From the NCBI RefSeq assembly GCF_004359985.1, contig NZ_SMRO01000004.1:124001-188000 (forward strand): a stretch of 64,000 bases of DNA. Reading direction: 5' to 3'. How positions within the stretch are numbered: the stretch's first letter is position 1; each line of letters starts with the position of its first letter. The notes under the pieces are model-generated. The model did not search any database and had not been told where the DNA came from. It was given only the letters and a program-made list of their open reading frames with translations. The stretch is from Paraburkholderia flava (GTDB lineage: Bacteria; Pseudomonadota; Gammaproteobacteria; Burkholderiales; Burkholderiaceae). The position numbers and the translations under genes were made by a program. This document shows, one piece after another, positions 53,533-62,703 of this stretch.

Positions 53533-55467
53533 TCACTTGCGCCTGCTCTCCAGTTCATCCCATCGTTCGAGCGCGACGAGCAGTTCTTCGTCGATCACGC
53601 CGTAGCGCTCAGTGAGTCGCGCGCCTTCCGCCGCGTCCTTCGCGAAAATCGAACCGTCCTCGAGCTTCCCGCCGATGGTCTTCTGCTCCGCTTCGAGCGC
53701 GGCGATCTGCGCGGGCAGCGCCTCCAGCTCGCGCTGTTCCTTGAACGACAGCTTCGCGGCGCGCTGTGTGTTGCGGCCGGCGGCGTTGTCCTTCGGTGCG
53801 GCGTCGCGGACCGCATCCTTCGCGGGCTCCTTCGCTGCATCCGCCGCAATCTTCGCCGAACGATCGCGCTGCACCTGCCAGTCGCTGAAACCACCGACGT
53901 ACTCGCGCCACTGACCTTCGCCTTCGGACGCGATCACCGACGTCACCACGTTGTCGAGAAACGCGCGGTCGTGGCTGACGAGCAGCACGGTGCCGTCGTA
54001 ATCGGCGAGCAGTTCTTCGAGCAGTTCGAGCGTCGGGATGTCGAGATCGTTCGTGGGTTCGTCGAGCACCAGCACGTTCGCGGGCCGCGCGAACAGACGC
54101 GCGAGCAGCAGCCGGTTGCGCTCGCCGCCCGACAGCGACTTCACCGGCGAACGCGCACGTTCCGGCGCGAACAGGAAGTCGCCGAGATAGCTCATCACGT
54201 GCTTGCGCGTGCCGTTCACCTCGACCCACTCGCTGCCGGGGCTGATCGTGTCGGCGAGGCTCTTGTCGAGATCGAGCTGTGCGCGCATCTGGTCGAAGTA
54301 CGCGACCTGCAGGTTCGTGCCGACGCGCACGGTGCCTTCGTCCGGCGCGAGTTCGCCGAGAATCAGCTTGAGCAGCGTCGTCTTGCCTGCACCGTTCGGG
54401 CCGACGAAGCCGATCTTGTCGCCGCGCATCACCGTCGCGGAGAACTCGTCGACCACCGTGCGCGCGCCGTAGCGCTTCGTTACCTCGGTCAGCTCCGCGA
54501 CGATCTTGCCAGACTTCTCGCCCTGGCCGACGTCGAGCCTCACGTTGCCCTGCACGTTGCGGCGATCCGCGCGGTCGTTGCGCATCTGCACGAGCCGCGC
54601 GATCCGCCCGACACTGCGCGTGCGCCGCGCCTCGACGCCCTTGCGGATCCACACTTCTTCCTGCGCGAGCAGCTTGTCGAACTTGTCGTTTTCGACGCGC
54701 TCCACTTCGAGCTGCTGCGCCTTGCGGATCTGATACGCGGAGAAATTGCCCGGATACGACAGCAGCCGGCCGCGATCGAGGTCGACGATGCGCGTGGCGA
54801 CGCGATCGAGAAACGCACGATCGTGGGTGATGAACAGCAGTCCCGAGCGCTGCGAGACCAGCAGATCTTCAAGCCAGCGGATGCCGTCGAAATCCAGATG
54901 GTTCGTCGGTTCGTCGAGCAGCAGCACGTCGGGCTGCACGACCAGCGCACGCGCCAGCGCCACGCGTTTCTGCATCCCGCCCGACAGCGCGCCGACGCGC
55001 GCGTCGCCGTCGAGACCGATCTGCGCGAGCGTGATTTCCACGCGGTTGCGCCAGTTCCACGCGTCGGCCGAATCGAGCGACGACTGCAACGTGTTCATCT
55101 GCATCATCAGCGCGTCGTGCTTTGCGCCTTCCGGCTCGTCCGCAAGCTGGTGCGCGACGTTGTCGTATTCGTCGAGTAGCGCGCGCGCTTCGGTGAGACC
55201 GGCGGCGACTGTGTCGAACACCGACGCGTCGGTATCGAACTCCGGCTCCTGCGGCACATAAACCGTAGACAGATGCTGTTGCCGCGTGACGAGGCCGTCG
55301 TCGGGCTTCGTCAGATCGGCGACGATCTTCAACAATGACGACTTGCCCGCGCCGTTACGGCCGATCAGGCCGACGCGTTCACCCGCTTCGAGCGAGAAAT
55401 CCGCGTGATCGAGCAACGCGACGTGACCGAACGCGAGTTGCGCGCCGGTGATGGTGTAAAGCGACAT
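53533..55467 (-). CDS. uup: ABC-F family ATPase Uup
   Basis: The 644-residue cytosolic protein has two ATPase domains and no membrane segment. The first has Walker A GRNGAGKSSLLK, signature LSGGMQKRVALARAL and Walker B VLLLDEPTNHLD. The second has GPNGAGKTTLLK, LSGGERNRLLLARL and VLVLDEPTNDLD. A C-terminal charged coiled coil (SFKEQRELEALPAQIAALEAEQ) is the mark of Uup, which binds ribosomes or branched DNA and affects transposon excision. Full length and apparently monocistronic. Confidence 0.94.
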   Translation of the reverse strand: MSLYTITGAQLAFGHVALLDHADFSLEAGERVGLIGRNGAGKSSLLKIVADLTKPDDGLVTRQQHLSTVYVPQEPEFDTDASVFDTVAAGLTEARALLDEYDNVAHQLADEPEGAKHDALMMQMNTLQSSLDSADAWNWRNRVEITLAQIGLDGDARVGALSGGMQKRVALARALVVQPDVLLLDEPTNHLDFDGIRWLEDLLVSQRSGLLFITHDRAFLDRVATRIVDLDRGRLLSYPGNFSAYQIRKAQQLEVERVENDKFDKLLAQEEVWIRKGVEARRTRSVGRIARLVQMRNDRADRRNVQGNVRLDVGQGEKSGKIVAELTEVTKRYGARTVVDEFSATVMRGDKIGFVGPNGAGKTTLLKLILGELAPDEGTVRVGTNLQVAYFDQMRAQLDLDKSLADTISPGSEWVEVNGTRKHVMSYLGDFLFAPERARSPVKSLSGGERNRLLLARLFARPANVLVLDEPTNDLDIPTLELLEELLADYDGTVLLVSHDRAFLDNVVTSVIASEGEGQWREYVGGFSDWQVQRDRSAKIAADAAKEPAKDAVRDAAPKDNAAGRNTQRAAKLSFKEQRELEALPAQIAALEAEQKTIGGKLEDGSIFAKDAAEGARLTERYGVIDEELLVALERWDELESRRK

Positions 55468-55665
55468 GGGGGGAAACCGGAGGGAGGGCCTGCGTGAATC
55501 GGAATTGCCTATTGTACCGGGCGCGCGATTCGATGCCTGCTAGCCGGACGGTAGAGGGGCTTTTACGCGGTCTTTGTGTTGAGTGTGCATCCGCGCGCGC
55601 ACTCGACGATGGCGCCGCCGTGACGGCGGCGCTCAATCTCGACGAATAGAGGAATCGTTGCTGCT

Positions 55666-56067
55666 TTACTTCACGTGCACGGTGATGGTCTGGCTCATCT
55701 CGGGGCCATACGAGCGGTGCGCGCCGTCGCCGAACTGCAGCGTCAGCTTGTGATCGCCGGGCGGCAGCGTGATGTCGGTTTCCGTCTGACCTTTGCCGAA
55801 ATGCAGCGATTTATCGGTGGCAGGGATGACCTGGCCTTTCGGCAGAGGCTCACCGTCGATCAGCAGATGATGATGGCCCGTGTTTTCCGTCATCGTTCCG
55901 GCCGGCGCGACCGTCATGCCCTCGATGCCGAACTGCACGTGCACCGGATTGCTCACGGTGGCGCCGTCCTTCGGCGTGACGAAGAACACGCCTTCCGCGT
56001 GCGCGACGCTCGCGACGGCGAACAGGCCCGCACACAGCGCACTGACCAACCACTTGTTGTTGACCAT
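55666..56067 (-). CDS. DUF4399 periplasmic protein
   Basis: The 133-residue protein has a signal peptide (MVNNKWLVSALCAGLFAVASVAHA) and an immunoglobulin-like DUF4399 domain. Its conserved end reads HLHFGKGQTETDITLPPGDHKLTLQFGDGAH. Members are exported and of unknown function. An AGGAGAGG ribosome site lies directly before the ATG. Confidence 0.87.
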   Translation of the reverse strand: MVNNKWLVSALCAGLFAVASVAHAEGVFFVTPKDGATVSNPVHVQFGIEGMTVAPAGTMTENTGHHHLLIDGEPLPKGQVIPATDKSLHFGKGQTETDITLPPGDHKLTLQFGDGAHRSYGPEMSQTITVHVK

Positions 56068-56506
56068 TTACCTCTCCTGTAGGGAAGCGACTGGCGCATC
56101 GCGTGCGACCCGGCGTGCATGCACGATGGGTGACGTGCCGATGCGCGTCGTGACTGGCTTATCGATTGATGTGTTGCGTGGTGCGGAAAACCGCGCGGAC
56201 AGGATACACCGGGGGTATGACGGGTGTTGTGACAGTGGCGGTGTGTGAATGGGGGCTGTGGTTCGTGTTGACGGCGACGGGCTACCGGTCACTGACGCGA
56301 CGTGTTGCGTGCGTATGCGAGAGGACTGCCGGGGCGTGCATGAACACAGCGATCATCAATGACAACTGCGATCAAGCGATCCAACTGCACGCGAACATAG
56401 CGGTGCGTCTGCGAAATCCCGATCGACGAGATTCGCAAACGCACTCACGTACTTATGTGCACGCATTGAACATCGGTGCGCTCGAAGCAGGCGCTCTCTG
56501 TGCAAC
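56068..56506. other. 439-bp gap without a recognised gene
   Basis: It is moderately GC-rich, with GTG/TGTG-rich runs around 56160-56300. Short open frames on both strands have poor, Arg/Cys-rich composition. It should contain the DUF4399 promoter. Nothing else is supported. Confidence 0.4.
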
Positions 56507-56803
56507 TCACATCCCCGTCGCGAGACGTGGACCGTTTGCGCGCGCGGGCGCTGCTTCCGCAGCCGCTTTCGCCGGCATCGCAGGCACGTTGGTAGGCACA
56601 CTCGCGGACGACTGAACGCCGCGCGCCTGCACGTCCTCCAGAAACACGACGCGTGCGCGCCAGTATTCGAGCTGGATGTTGGCATCGATCACACGCTGCT
56701 CGGCAGTGAACAACTGCATGCGTGCGTCGATCAGCATCGATGCCGCAGCCTTCTCGGGCGTGGGAGCATGTTTAAGCATCAACCGGCGAATCCACCTGGT
56801 CAT
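56507..56803 (-). CDS. Hypothetical protein with a coiled-coil-like core (98 aa)
   Basis: Not recognised. A basic N-terminus (MTRWIRRLMLKHAPTPEKAAASM) is followed by a helical, charged segment (LIDARMQLFTAEQRVIDANIQLEYWRARVVFLEDVQ) with a heptad-like pattern, then an Ala/Pro-rich tail. The ATG has an AGGAGG site (CAAAGGAGGTTGCC) eight bases upstream, a strong argument that it is real. It could be a small adaptor or stress protein. Confidence 0.65.
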   Translation of the reverse strand: MTRWIRRLMLKHAPTPEKAAASMLIDARMQLFTAEQRVIDANIQLEYWRARVVFLEDVQARGVQSSASVPTNVPAMPAKAAAEAAPARANGPRLATGM

Positions 56804-57018
56804 GGCAACCTCCTTTGTCGCGGGTACCGAACGACACCCTCACCGAAACATAGTAGGTAGCCAATCGCGATAACGCGATGTCATTTGTCGATCGTTGACA
56901 TTGCCTTTACGACTTTTACGCGTGGATTCAATTGGTTACATGCGCAGACCCGTGACGTCTTTCCCGGTGCTCACGTGGCAAAAACGTCACACCGTCGCGC
57001 CCGGTCCAGAGCGGTCGC

Positions 57019-57762
57019 TCAACGGCGTTGCGCGCGCATATCGTCGACGAGAGGCACCACGGCGAGCGTCATCAGGACCACCGCGAGCGGGAGTGTCGAG
57101 ACGAAGCCGAGATGCTTGAATCCCAGCGCGCCGGCGAGGCCGCCGCACAGGAACGACAGCAGCAGCGAGCCGAGCAGCAACAGCCTGGGGCGATCGGCAC
57201 GCACGACACCTTCGAGCGCCGCGCCGTGATTCCAGTAGAACAGCTTGCCGAGTTCGATGCCGATGTCGGTGACCAGTCCGGTCATGTGGGTCGTGCGAAT
57301 TTCCGCTTTGGAGATCTTCGTGATCATCGCGTTCTGCAATCCCATCACGAAACACAGCAGGCACACCGTGGCCGGCACGAACAGCACGCGATGATGCGCG
57401 AGATTCGAACCGAGCAGACCGAAGCACAGCAGCAGACAGGCCTCGATGACGAGCGGCGTCGCATACAGGCTGCGCAGACGCCGCCGGCGCCCCCAGTTGA
57501 TCAGCATCGCGGACGCCGCGGCGCCGATCACGAACGACAGCAGCGAACTCAATCCGGCGATGACCAGATCCGTCTCACCGAGCGCAAGATTGTCGGCAAG
57601 CGACGACACGATGCCCGACATGTGCGACGTGTATTGACCGACCGCGAGAAATCCGCCGGCATTCGCGGCGCCGGCAACGAACGCGAGTGAGCGTCCCAGA
57701 CGACGATTGAGCGCATCCGTGCGTTCGGGAGCGGTGAATCCGCGGAGATAGTTGATCGGCAT
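57019..57762 (-). CDS. DUF1275 (YoaK family) membrane protein
   Basis: The 247-residue inner-membrane protein has six hydrophobic segments, from RSLAFVAGAANAGGFLAVGQYTSHMSG to STLPLAVVLMTLAVVPL. The motif GLQNAMITKISKAEIRTTHMTGLVTDIGIELG is the DUF1275 signature. Function is unknown. The ATG at 57762 follows GAGGCGG. Earlier in-frame starts would add only a polar leader. Confidence 0.85.
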   Translation of the reverse strand: MPINYLRGFTAPERTDALNRRLGRSLAFVAGAANAGGFLAVGQYTSHMSGIVSSLADNLALGETDLVIAGLSSLLSFVIGAAASAMLINWGRRRRLRSLYATPLVIEACLLLCFGLLGSNLAHHRVLFVPATVCLLCFVMGLQNAMITKISKAEIRTTHMTGLVTDIGIELGKLFYWNHGAALEGVVRADRPRLLLLGSLLLSFLCGGLAGALGFKHLGFVSTLPLAVVLMTLAVVPLVDDMRAQRR

Positions 57763-57929
57763 GGACCGCCTCGGCGCTGCTGCGTGGGTTGACGAACCCG
57801 ATGCAGTCGATCGTAGCATGACGCTCTCGCCCGGATGCCCGATGAGGTCACGCAGATTCAATGGAGGACGATGAGGATGGGACGTTTGCCACCCGTGCGT
57901 CACGGCGAGCGCGCGACGCGTTGTCTGGC

Positions 57930-58004
57930 TGGTCCCCCCGACAGGAATCGAACCTGTATCTAGCGCTTAGGAGGCACTTGTTCTATCCATTGAACTACGG
58001 GGAG
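57930..58004 (-). tRNA. tRNA-Arg (anticodon CCT)
   Basis: The minus strand folds into a full cloverleaf. The acceptor CTCCCCG pairs with CGGGGGG (one G-U pair), the D-arm lies around GTTCAATGGATAGAAC, and the anticodon loop is CTCCTAA. The T-arm is ACAGGTTCGATTCCTGT, and the CCA end is encoded. It reads the AGG codon, which is rare in GC-rich genomes. Confidence 0.95.
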
Positions 58005-58192
58005 AGGACAGACTGCGACGAAAAATACCGGCGCTGAAAAACCGGAGCGGATGTCCCGTCAGTTGCCATGTTCCTAAGTCGACCATCATGGCGCGGGACA
58101 ACGCCGCAGGGGCCAGAGTATAGCAAACGTACCTGGACACGAAAATGGCACACGCGTAGCGCGTGCCATGGTTCGCCGCTAACATTCGCGAC

Positions 58193-58933
58193 ATGTCCAT
58201 CGACACGCTCTACACCGATCCGCGTCTCGTCGCGCTGTACGACACGCTCAATCCGTTCGCTGCCGATACCGCGTTTTATCTCACGCTCGCGTCGACGTTG
58301 CACGCCAGACGCATTGTCGATATCGGATGCGGGACCGGGTTGCTGACCTGCGAACTCGCGTTGCGCGATCACGACGTGACCGGCATCGATCCTTCACGTG
58401 CGATGCTCGACGTCGCGCGTGGACGACATGCAGGGGAACGCGTGCAGTGGATCGAAGGCGATGCCGCACACGTCGATGTCGGGCAGGCCGATCTCGTCGT
58501 GATGACGGGACACGTGGCTCAGGTATTCATCGACGATGCGAGCTGGCATCGTGTACTTGTCGCTGCGCATCGGATGCTGCGGGCCGGTGGTCGTCTCGCG
58601 TTCGAAAGCCGGCATCCGCAGCGTGCGCCGTGGCGGGACTGGACACCGGAGCGCTCGCGTCGAACGATCGTCGATGCAAGCGGACAGGTCGTTGAGATAT
58701 GGCAAACGCTGCTTGGGGCGCATGACGACTGCGTGCGCTTCGCGACGCACTATCGATTCGCCACTGGTGAAGAACTCGTCTCGACGAGCGAGTTACGCTT
58801 TCGCACACAGACCGCGCTGAACGAATCGCTCGATAAGGTGGGTTTCGATATCGCGCACTGGTATGGCGACTGGTCGCAAACACCGGTCGACGATACAAGC
58901 CGCGAACTGATCGTCGTGGCCGTGCGCAGATAA
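58193..58933 (+). CDS. Class I SAM-dependent methyltransferase
   Basis: The 246-residue protein has the SAM motif RRIVDIGCGTGLLTCELALR, then VTGIDPSRAMLDVAR, and ADLVVMTGHVAQVFIDD. The ending TPVDDTSRELIVVAVRR is common in small-molecule methyltransferases of the Methyltransf_25/11 group. The ATG at 58193 (MSIDTLYTDPRLVALYDTLN) is preferred over one ten codons upstream. The substrate is unknown. It starts about 190 bp beyond the tRNA on the opposite strand. Confidence 0.87.
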   Translation: MSIDTLYTDPRLVALYDTLNPFAADTAFYLTLASTLHARRIVDIGCGTGLLTCELALRDHDVTGIDPSRAMLDVARGRHAGERVQWIEGDAAHVDVGQADLVVMTGHVAQVFIDDASWHRVLVAAHRMLRAGGRLAFESRHPQRAPWRDWTPERSRRTIVDASGQVVEIWQTLLGAHDDCVRFATHYRFATGEELVSTSELRFRTQTALNESLDKVGFDIAHWYGDWSQTPVDDTSRELIVVAVRR

Positions 58934-58966
58934 ATCGGTACGAACGGCAATCCGGCTGCCGAGAAT

Positions 58967-59149
58967 CTAGAACTCGACCGCCGCGAACTCAGCCTTACCG
59001 ACGTCGCACAGCGGACAGCGCCAGTCTTCGGGGATATCCTGGAAACGTGTTCCGGCTGCGATGCCCTCGTCGGGCAGCCCTTCTTCTTCGTTGTAGATCC
59101 AGCCGCAAATCAGACAGACCCAGCTCTTGTATTCGATCACATCACTCAC
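58967..59149 (-). CDS. rubA: Rubredoxin
   Basis: The 60-residue cytosolic electron carrier has one iron held by four Cys, in WVCLICGWIYNEEEGLPDEG and WRCPLCDVGKAEF. It is short and lacks a fusion domain. Its usual partners are alkane hydroxylase or rubredoxin reductase; neither is next to it, so its partner is not known. Confidence 0.93.
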   Translation of the reverse strand: MSDVIEYKSWVCLICGWIYNEEEGLPDEGIAAGTRFQDIPEDWRCPLCDVGKAEFAAVEF

Positions 59150-59289
59150 GGCGTACTCGTACTCTTCGTCGGTTCAGGTCAGATTCGCCGACGACCCGCT
59201 TCAGCAGGCCGCGCAGCGACCCGCCATGTTACCGGAATTGATCTGTGGATCTCTCGCACGCGTCACGCGACGACGCTAACTGCGCGGCA

Positions 59290-59613
59290 TCACGCCATCT
59301 GTTCTTCGAGTTCGTGCTCTGCGTGCTCGGTTGGTTCGGCCTGCTCCGTTTCCCAATACAGGTCGAGCAACAGCATCGCCTCGGCCATGACGCCGGCGCG
59401 GGTCCACTGCAGCCACTTGATGTAGCAGGTCTGTGCAGGCGGATAGTCCGCCGACAGGTGCTGCCACCGCTCGTGCTGGGTCACGACCCACAGCACGGCA
59501 TTCAGGACGTCGCGAGGATCACGGCTCGCACGCCCAAACCGCCGCGCGTCGCTGTGCGGGAAAAGATGGCAAACCTGCTGCCATGCGGTATCGGAAAGCG
59601 GAAGTGTCGGCAT
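59290..59613 (-). CDS. Truncated transposase-like protein (DUF4096/IS5-type N-domain)
   Basis: The 107-residue protein resembles the N-terminal DUF4096 helix-turn-helix region of IS402/IS5-family transposases (LSDTAWQQVCHLFPHSDARRFGRASRDPRDVLNAVLWVVTQHERWQHLSADY). The RNase-H-like catalytic half is absent, and the tail is Glu-rich (EAEQAEPTEHAEHELEEQ). No terminal inverted repeats were seen. It may be a remnant or a domesticated DNA-binding domain. An AGGTGACCC site lies before the ATG. Confidence 0.7.
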   Translation of the reverse strand: MPTLPLSDTAWQQVCHLFPHSDARRFGRASRDPRDVLNAVLWVVTQHERWQHLSADYPPAQTCYIKWLQWTRAGVMAEAMLLLDLYWETEQAEPTEHAEHELEEQMA

Positions 59614-59940
59614 GGGTCACCTGAACTGAGCAGTTCATCTACCAGTATCCATGCTTTATAAATACACCTAAATCGGAAAAAACACCATGATTCCCCATAT
59701 TTTGCCAACGATAAGGTAATAAATACCGATTCGAATCAAAAAAGTATTGGCTTTGAGGGGACGCCCGCCACGCCGAAAAACGCCCGGGCAATCTGCCCGG
59801 GCGAAGCCGCCGAAACATCGGCGGCGGAGGTGTCGTGTTCCAGCAAAACAGGCCCGCTCCCTGACGGGAAGCGGGCCTGCGCGGTTTCAGGAGCAAGAGC
59901 CTCCTGAAGTCGCGGGCCGATTGAGGCCCGCCTGTCCTGC
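59614..59940. other. Hairpin-rich, AT-variable gap
   Basis: The part at 59640-59740 is AT-rich for this genome (ATTCGAATC, AAAAAAGTATTGG) and may be a foreign remnant or promoter for the transposase-like gene. The part at 59781-59931 holds four stem-loops in a row: arms at 59781-59790/59794-59803, 59849-59858/59870-59879, 59887-59893/59901-59907 and 59912-59918/59925-59931. They lie downstream of the DUF4148 gene and probably act as a multi-part transcription end or an untranslated structured RNA. Confidence 0.6.
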
Positions 59941-60255
59941 TTATTGACCGAAGAAAATCGGCTTCGTACCGTCCGCTGCGGCCGGCTGACCGGCTTGCGA
60001 CGAACCGCTCACCGACGGGCCATAGCCGCTGGTTTGCGCAGTGCCGTTTTCAGCGGCGACGCGTGCTTCGGCGGCCTGAATGTTGGCCGGGTAGTCGAAG
60101 TCGTTCGCGGTGGCGGGGTTGTAACCGGCCTTTTCCAGCTGAACCAGTTCGGCGCGCACTTGCGCACGGGTGACAGGCTGGTTCGATTGAGCAAACGACG
60201 CAACCGGTGCGACGAGCACGACAGCAAGAGCAACAGCTTTGATCAGTGATTTCAT
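59941..60255 (-). CDS. DUF4148 secreted protein
   Basis: The 104-residue protein has a signal peptide (MKSLIKAVALAVVLVAPVASFA) and the DUF4148 core VTRAQVRAELVQLEKAGYNPATANDFDYPANIQAAEARVAAENG. This family is very common in Burkholderia and its relatives, often in many copies, with unknown function. The C-terminus is Ser/Gly/Ala-rich and probably disordered. A GGAGG site precedes the ATG. Confidence 0.92.
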   Translation of the reverse strand: MKSLIKAVALAVVLVAPVASFAQSNQPVTRAQVRAELVQLEKAGYNPATANDFDYPANIQAAEARVAAENGTAQTSGYGPSVSGSSQAGQPAAADGTKPIFFGQ

Positions 60256-60546
60256 GATGACCTACCTCCGGGGATTGTTTGTATGCGGTGCCGTGTTTCG
60301 TTTCATCGGCAACCGTTGACTACAGTCTAGGAGGGAATGGAACTAGGGTTAATACCTAAGACGACAAATCATTATTGCTTAAAGCGTAGCCAATTTAGCC
60401 GGAAGTCCGCCCACCATTTCGTCAGACCTTAGGCTCAGGGCCTTATGTGGGCTATCCCGCATAAGCCGCTCCGCCGTTTCAGCCATTCGTAATGCTGCTT
60501 TGCTAGCATCGGTATCCTGTCTAACCTCACACCCAAAGGATTCATC
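60256..60546. other. Intergenic region upstream of the small His-rich protein gene
   Basis: About 290 bases lie between two divergent genes. It contains an AT-rich stretch at 60345-60380 that may hold promoters. No gene of more than trivial length is supported. Confidence 0.35.
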
Positions 60547-60684
60547 GTGAAGAAGGCTTTTCTGGCGCTGGTCGCCGTGGCTGCCTGTTTTGGCAGCATC
60601 TCCCAGGCATTTGCCTATGATCACCACCATCGCGTTTGCCATCGCGAGCGGGTTCATCACCATTGGGTGAATCGTTGCCATTGA
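60547..60684 (+). CDS. Small secreted His-rich protein (45 aa)
   Basis: This small gene starts at the GTG at 60547, with AAAGGA about six bases before it. The product has a signal peptide (MKKAFLALVAVAACFGSISQAFA), then a tiny mature part starting YDHHHRVCHRERVHHHWV and ending RCH. Seven His and two Cys in 22 residues suggest metal binding in the periplasm. A T-tailed terminator directly follows, which supports a real transcription unit. Function is unknown. Confidence 0.72.
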   Translation: MKKAFLALVAVAACFGSISQAFAYDHHHRVCHRERVHHHWVNRCH

Positions 60685-60710
60685 GTCGCGCTTCGCGATT
60701 GCGCAACAAC

Positions 60711-60740
60711 GACAGCCCCGCCCATGCGGGGCTGTTTTTC
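60711..60740 (+). terminator. Intrinsic terminator after the small His-rich gene
   Basis: The stem ACAGCCCCGC (60712-60721) pairs with GCGGGGCTGT (60726-60735) around a four-base loop, and TTTTTCTTT follows. This is a textbook rho-independent terminator. Confidence 0.88.
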
Positions 60741-60842
60741 TTTGGGCAGACCGCACTGGCCGCCTGCCCGTAAACTCCCGACACAATTCCTCTCGAACTT
60801 AGCGATGCCAATTCCTTTCCTAGATGAAAGGAGGAGCAAATC

Positions 60843-61130
60843 ATGTTCAAGCTCATTGCGGCGACAGGCATAGCCGTCCTGCTGGCGGGCTGCGTGGCGG
60901 CTCCGGGTTACGGCTACTACGATCCGGGGTATGCGGCGTACGGCCCCGACTATGCGCCGGCCTACGGCTACGGCACGGTCAACATCTGGGCGGGAGGCGG
61001 CGGTGGCGATCGTTATCACCACGGCTGGGGCGATCATCACGGCTGGCATGGCGGTCACGGCGGCTACTGGCAACACGGCGGTGGTGGACGCGGCGGCGGT
61101 GGTCATGGCGGCGGCGGTCACGGCCATTGA
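60843..61130 (+). CDS. Gly/His/Tyr-rich small lipoprotein
   Basis: The 95-residue protein has a lipoprotein signal (MFKLIAATGIAVLLAGC, lipobox LAGC). The mature part is low in complexity: Tyr/Pro/Gly-rich first (GYGYYDPGYAAYGPDYAPAY), then His/Gly-rich to the end. It is probably an envelope lipoprotein that could bind metals through its many His; this is inference. A GGAGG ribosome site lies just upstream. It follows the small His-rich gene and is probably a separate unit. Confidence 0.82.
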   Translation: MFKLIAATGIAVLLAGCVAAPGYGYYDPGYAAYGPDYAPAYGYGTVNIWAGGGGGDRYHHGWGDHHGWHGGHGGYWQHGGGGRGGGGHGGGGHGH

Positions 61131-61424
61131 TCACGGCGTCGGCCTGCGCATAGCGAGGCCCGTGTCCTCGCGCGATCCATCACGCGAGCAATCAACCGCA
61201 TCGGCGTCGCGCGCCTGACGCCGATTTAACAATCGTTGACCGCACCTCGGCGCATCGCCGATTCTGTGTCCCGCAGCGCGAACACCTGGCGGCCGGAGTG
61301 AGACGCTTGCTCCCCGGCCGTCAGGGCTGCCTGCTCCGTGCAGGCGACGTTGCGAAAAAACCGCTCCGCAGGCGGGTCATCGATGGGTCATAATGTCCGC
61401 AAAAATTCCCAGCAAGGACCCTCC
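61131..61424. other. Intergenic region before the cytosine methylase gene
   Basis: It holds an imperfect GC-rich inverted repeat (CTGGCGGCCGG with CCGGCCGTCAG) near 61287-61324, which may end the lipoprotein transcript, and the presumed methylase promoter. Nothing else was recognised. Confidence 0.35.
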
Positions 61425-62693
61425 GTGACCCAGGCCGCCCCGCTCGAACTGCTAAGACAGGCGCGCACCCGTTTCACCCAGCGGCAAATCGCCGAGTACG
61501 TCGGCAAGGACATCAAGACCGTACGGCGTTGGGAAAAAGGCGAGACGCCTTGTCCCGCGATGCTCGAACCCGCACTGAACACGCTGCTGCAAACCAGCAC
61601 TGCGACATCGGCGCACGCCCCTTCCCGCTTTCGCTTCATCGATCTGTTCGCCGGCATCGGCGGTATCCGGATGGGCTTCGAAGCGCACGGCGGCGCCTGC
61701 GTGTTCACGAGCGAGTGGAACGCGTTCTCGAAGAAAACCTACCTCGAAAATTTCGGCGCGGACCGCGCATTCATCGGTGACATCGTGTCGTTTCCCGCCG
61801 ATGCGATCCCCGAACACGACGTGCTGCTCGGTGGCTTTCCGTGTCAGCCGTTTTCTATCGCCGGCGTCAGCAAGAAGAACGCGCTCGGCCGCCCGCACGG
61901 CTTCGAGTGCAATACCCAGGGCACGCTCTTTTTCGACGTCGCGCGCATCATCGCCGCGCGGCGGCCCGCGGCGTTCCTGCTCGAGAACGTGAAGAACCTG
62001 CTGTCGCACGACAAGGGCCGCACGTTCGAAGTCATTCTGCAGACGCTGCGCGACGAACTCGGTTATGAGGTGCACTACCGCGTGATCGACGGCTGCCACT
62101 TCACGCCGCAGCATCGCGAGCGGATTCTGATTGCCGGTTTTCGCGGGCCAACCAATTTCTCGTGGGACGAACTGCAACTGCCCGACGAAGGGCCGCGACT
62201 CGCGTCGATCCTGCATCGGACGGACGGCAGCGAGCCGGTTCTGCCATGGGACGCCGACCGCTTCCACGATCACGCAAAACACCGCGTGCAGCCCAAATAC
62301 ACGCTGACGCCGAACCTGTGGGCGTATCTGCAGCACTACGCGGAGAAGCATCGCGCGGCGGGTAACGGTTTCGGTTTCGGGCTCGCGTATCCGGACAGCG
62401 TCACGCGCACACTGTCCGCGCGTTATCACAAGGACGGCTCGGAGATCCTCGTTTATCAGGGTCCGCGCAAATGTCCGCGTCGTCTGACGCCACGCGAATG
62501 CGCACGGTTGATGGGCTTCCCCGACACGTTCCGGATTCCCGTCAGCGACACGCAGGCATACCGGCAGTTCGGCAACAGCGTCGTGATGCCGGTGATGCGC
62601 GAAGTCGCGCGCATCATGCTGCCGCATGTCGAGGCATTGCTAACGCAGTCCGCAGCTTCGGCCTCTGCTCCCGCGCTCGCGATGGTCGCGTGA
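61425..62693 (+). CDS. dcm: DNA (cytosine-5) methyltransferase, Dcm-like, with N-terminal helix-turn-helix
   Basis: The ~422-residue C5-methylase opens with an added helix-turn-helix ([26 protein letters not shown]). It then has [17 protein letters not shown] (SAM site), the catalytic Cys in [38 protein letters not shown], and [19 protein letters not shown] at the end. It is close to E. coli Dcm over the catalytic part, so CCWGG is a likely target. The GTG at 61425 has AAGGA upstream; the ATG at 61383 is an alternative. vsr follows, as in E. coli. Confidence 0.9.
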   Translation: MTQAAPLELLRQARTRFTQRQIAEYVGKDIKTVRRWEKGETPCPAMLEPALNTLLQTSTATSAHAPSRFRFIDLFAGIGGIRMGFEAHGGACVFTSEWNAFSKKTYLENFGADRAFIGDIVSFPADAIPEHDVLLGGFPCQPFSIAGVSKKNALGRPHGFECNTQGTLFFDVARIIAARRPAAFLLENVKNLLSHDKGRTFEVILQTLRDELGYEVHYRVIDGCHFTPQHRERILIAGFRGPTNFSWDELQLPDEGPRLASILHRTDGSEPVLPWDADRFHDHAKHRVQPKYTLTPNLWAYLQHYAEKHRAAGNGFGFGLAYPDSVTRTLSARYHKDGSEILVYQGPRKCPRRLTPRECARLMGFPDTFRIPVSDTQAYRQFGNSVVMPVMREVARIMLPHVEALLTQSAASASAPALAMVA

Positions 62694-62703
62694 AGGCACG
62701 CTG

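Noticed and set aside
53419..55179. 586-codon plus-strand frame over uup, and a similar one over parE (51547-53412)
   Set aside because: Both are antisense shadows of well-conserved genes with typical motifs on the other strand.
57930..58004. Integration of a mobile element at the tRNA-Arg 3' end
   Set aside because: The tRNA is intact with an encoded CCA, and no repeat of its 3' end or integrase gene was found in the window.
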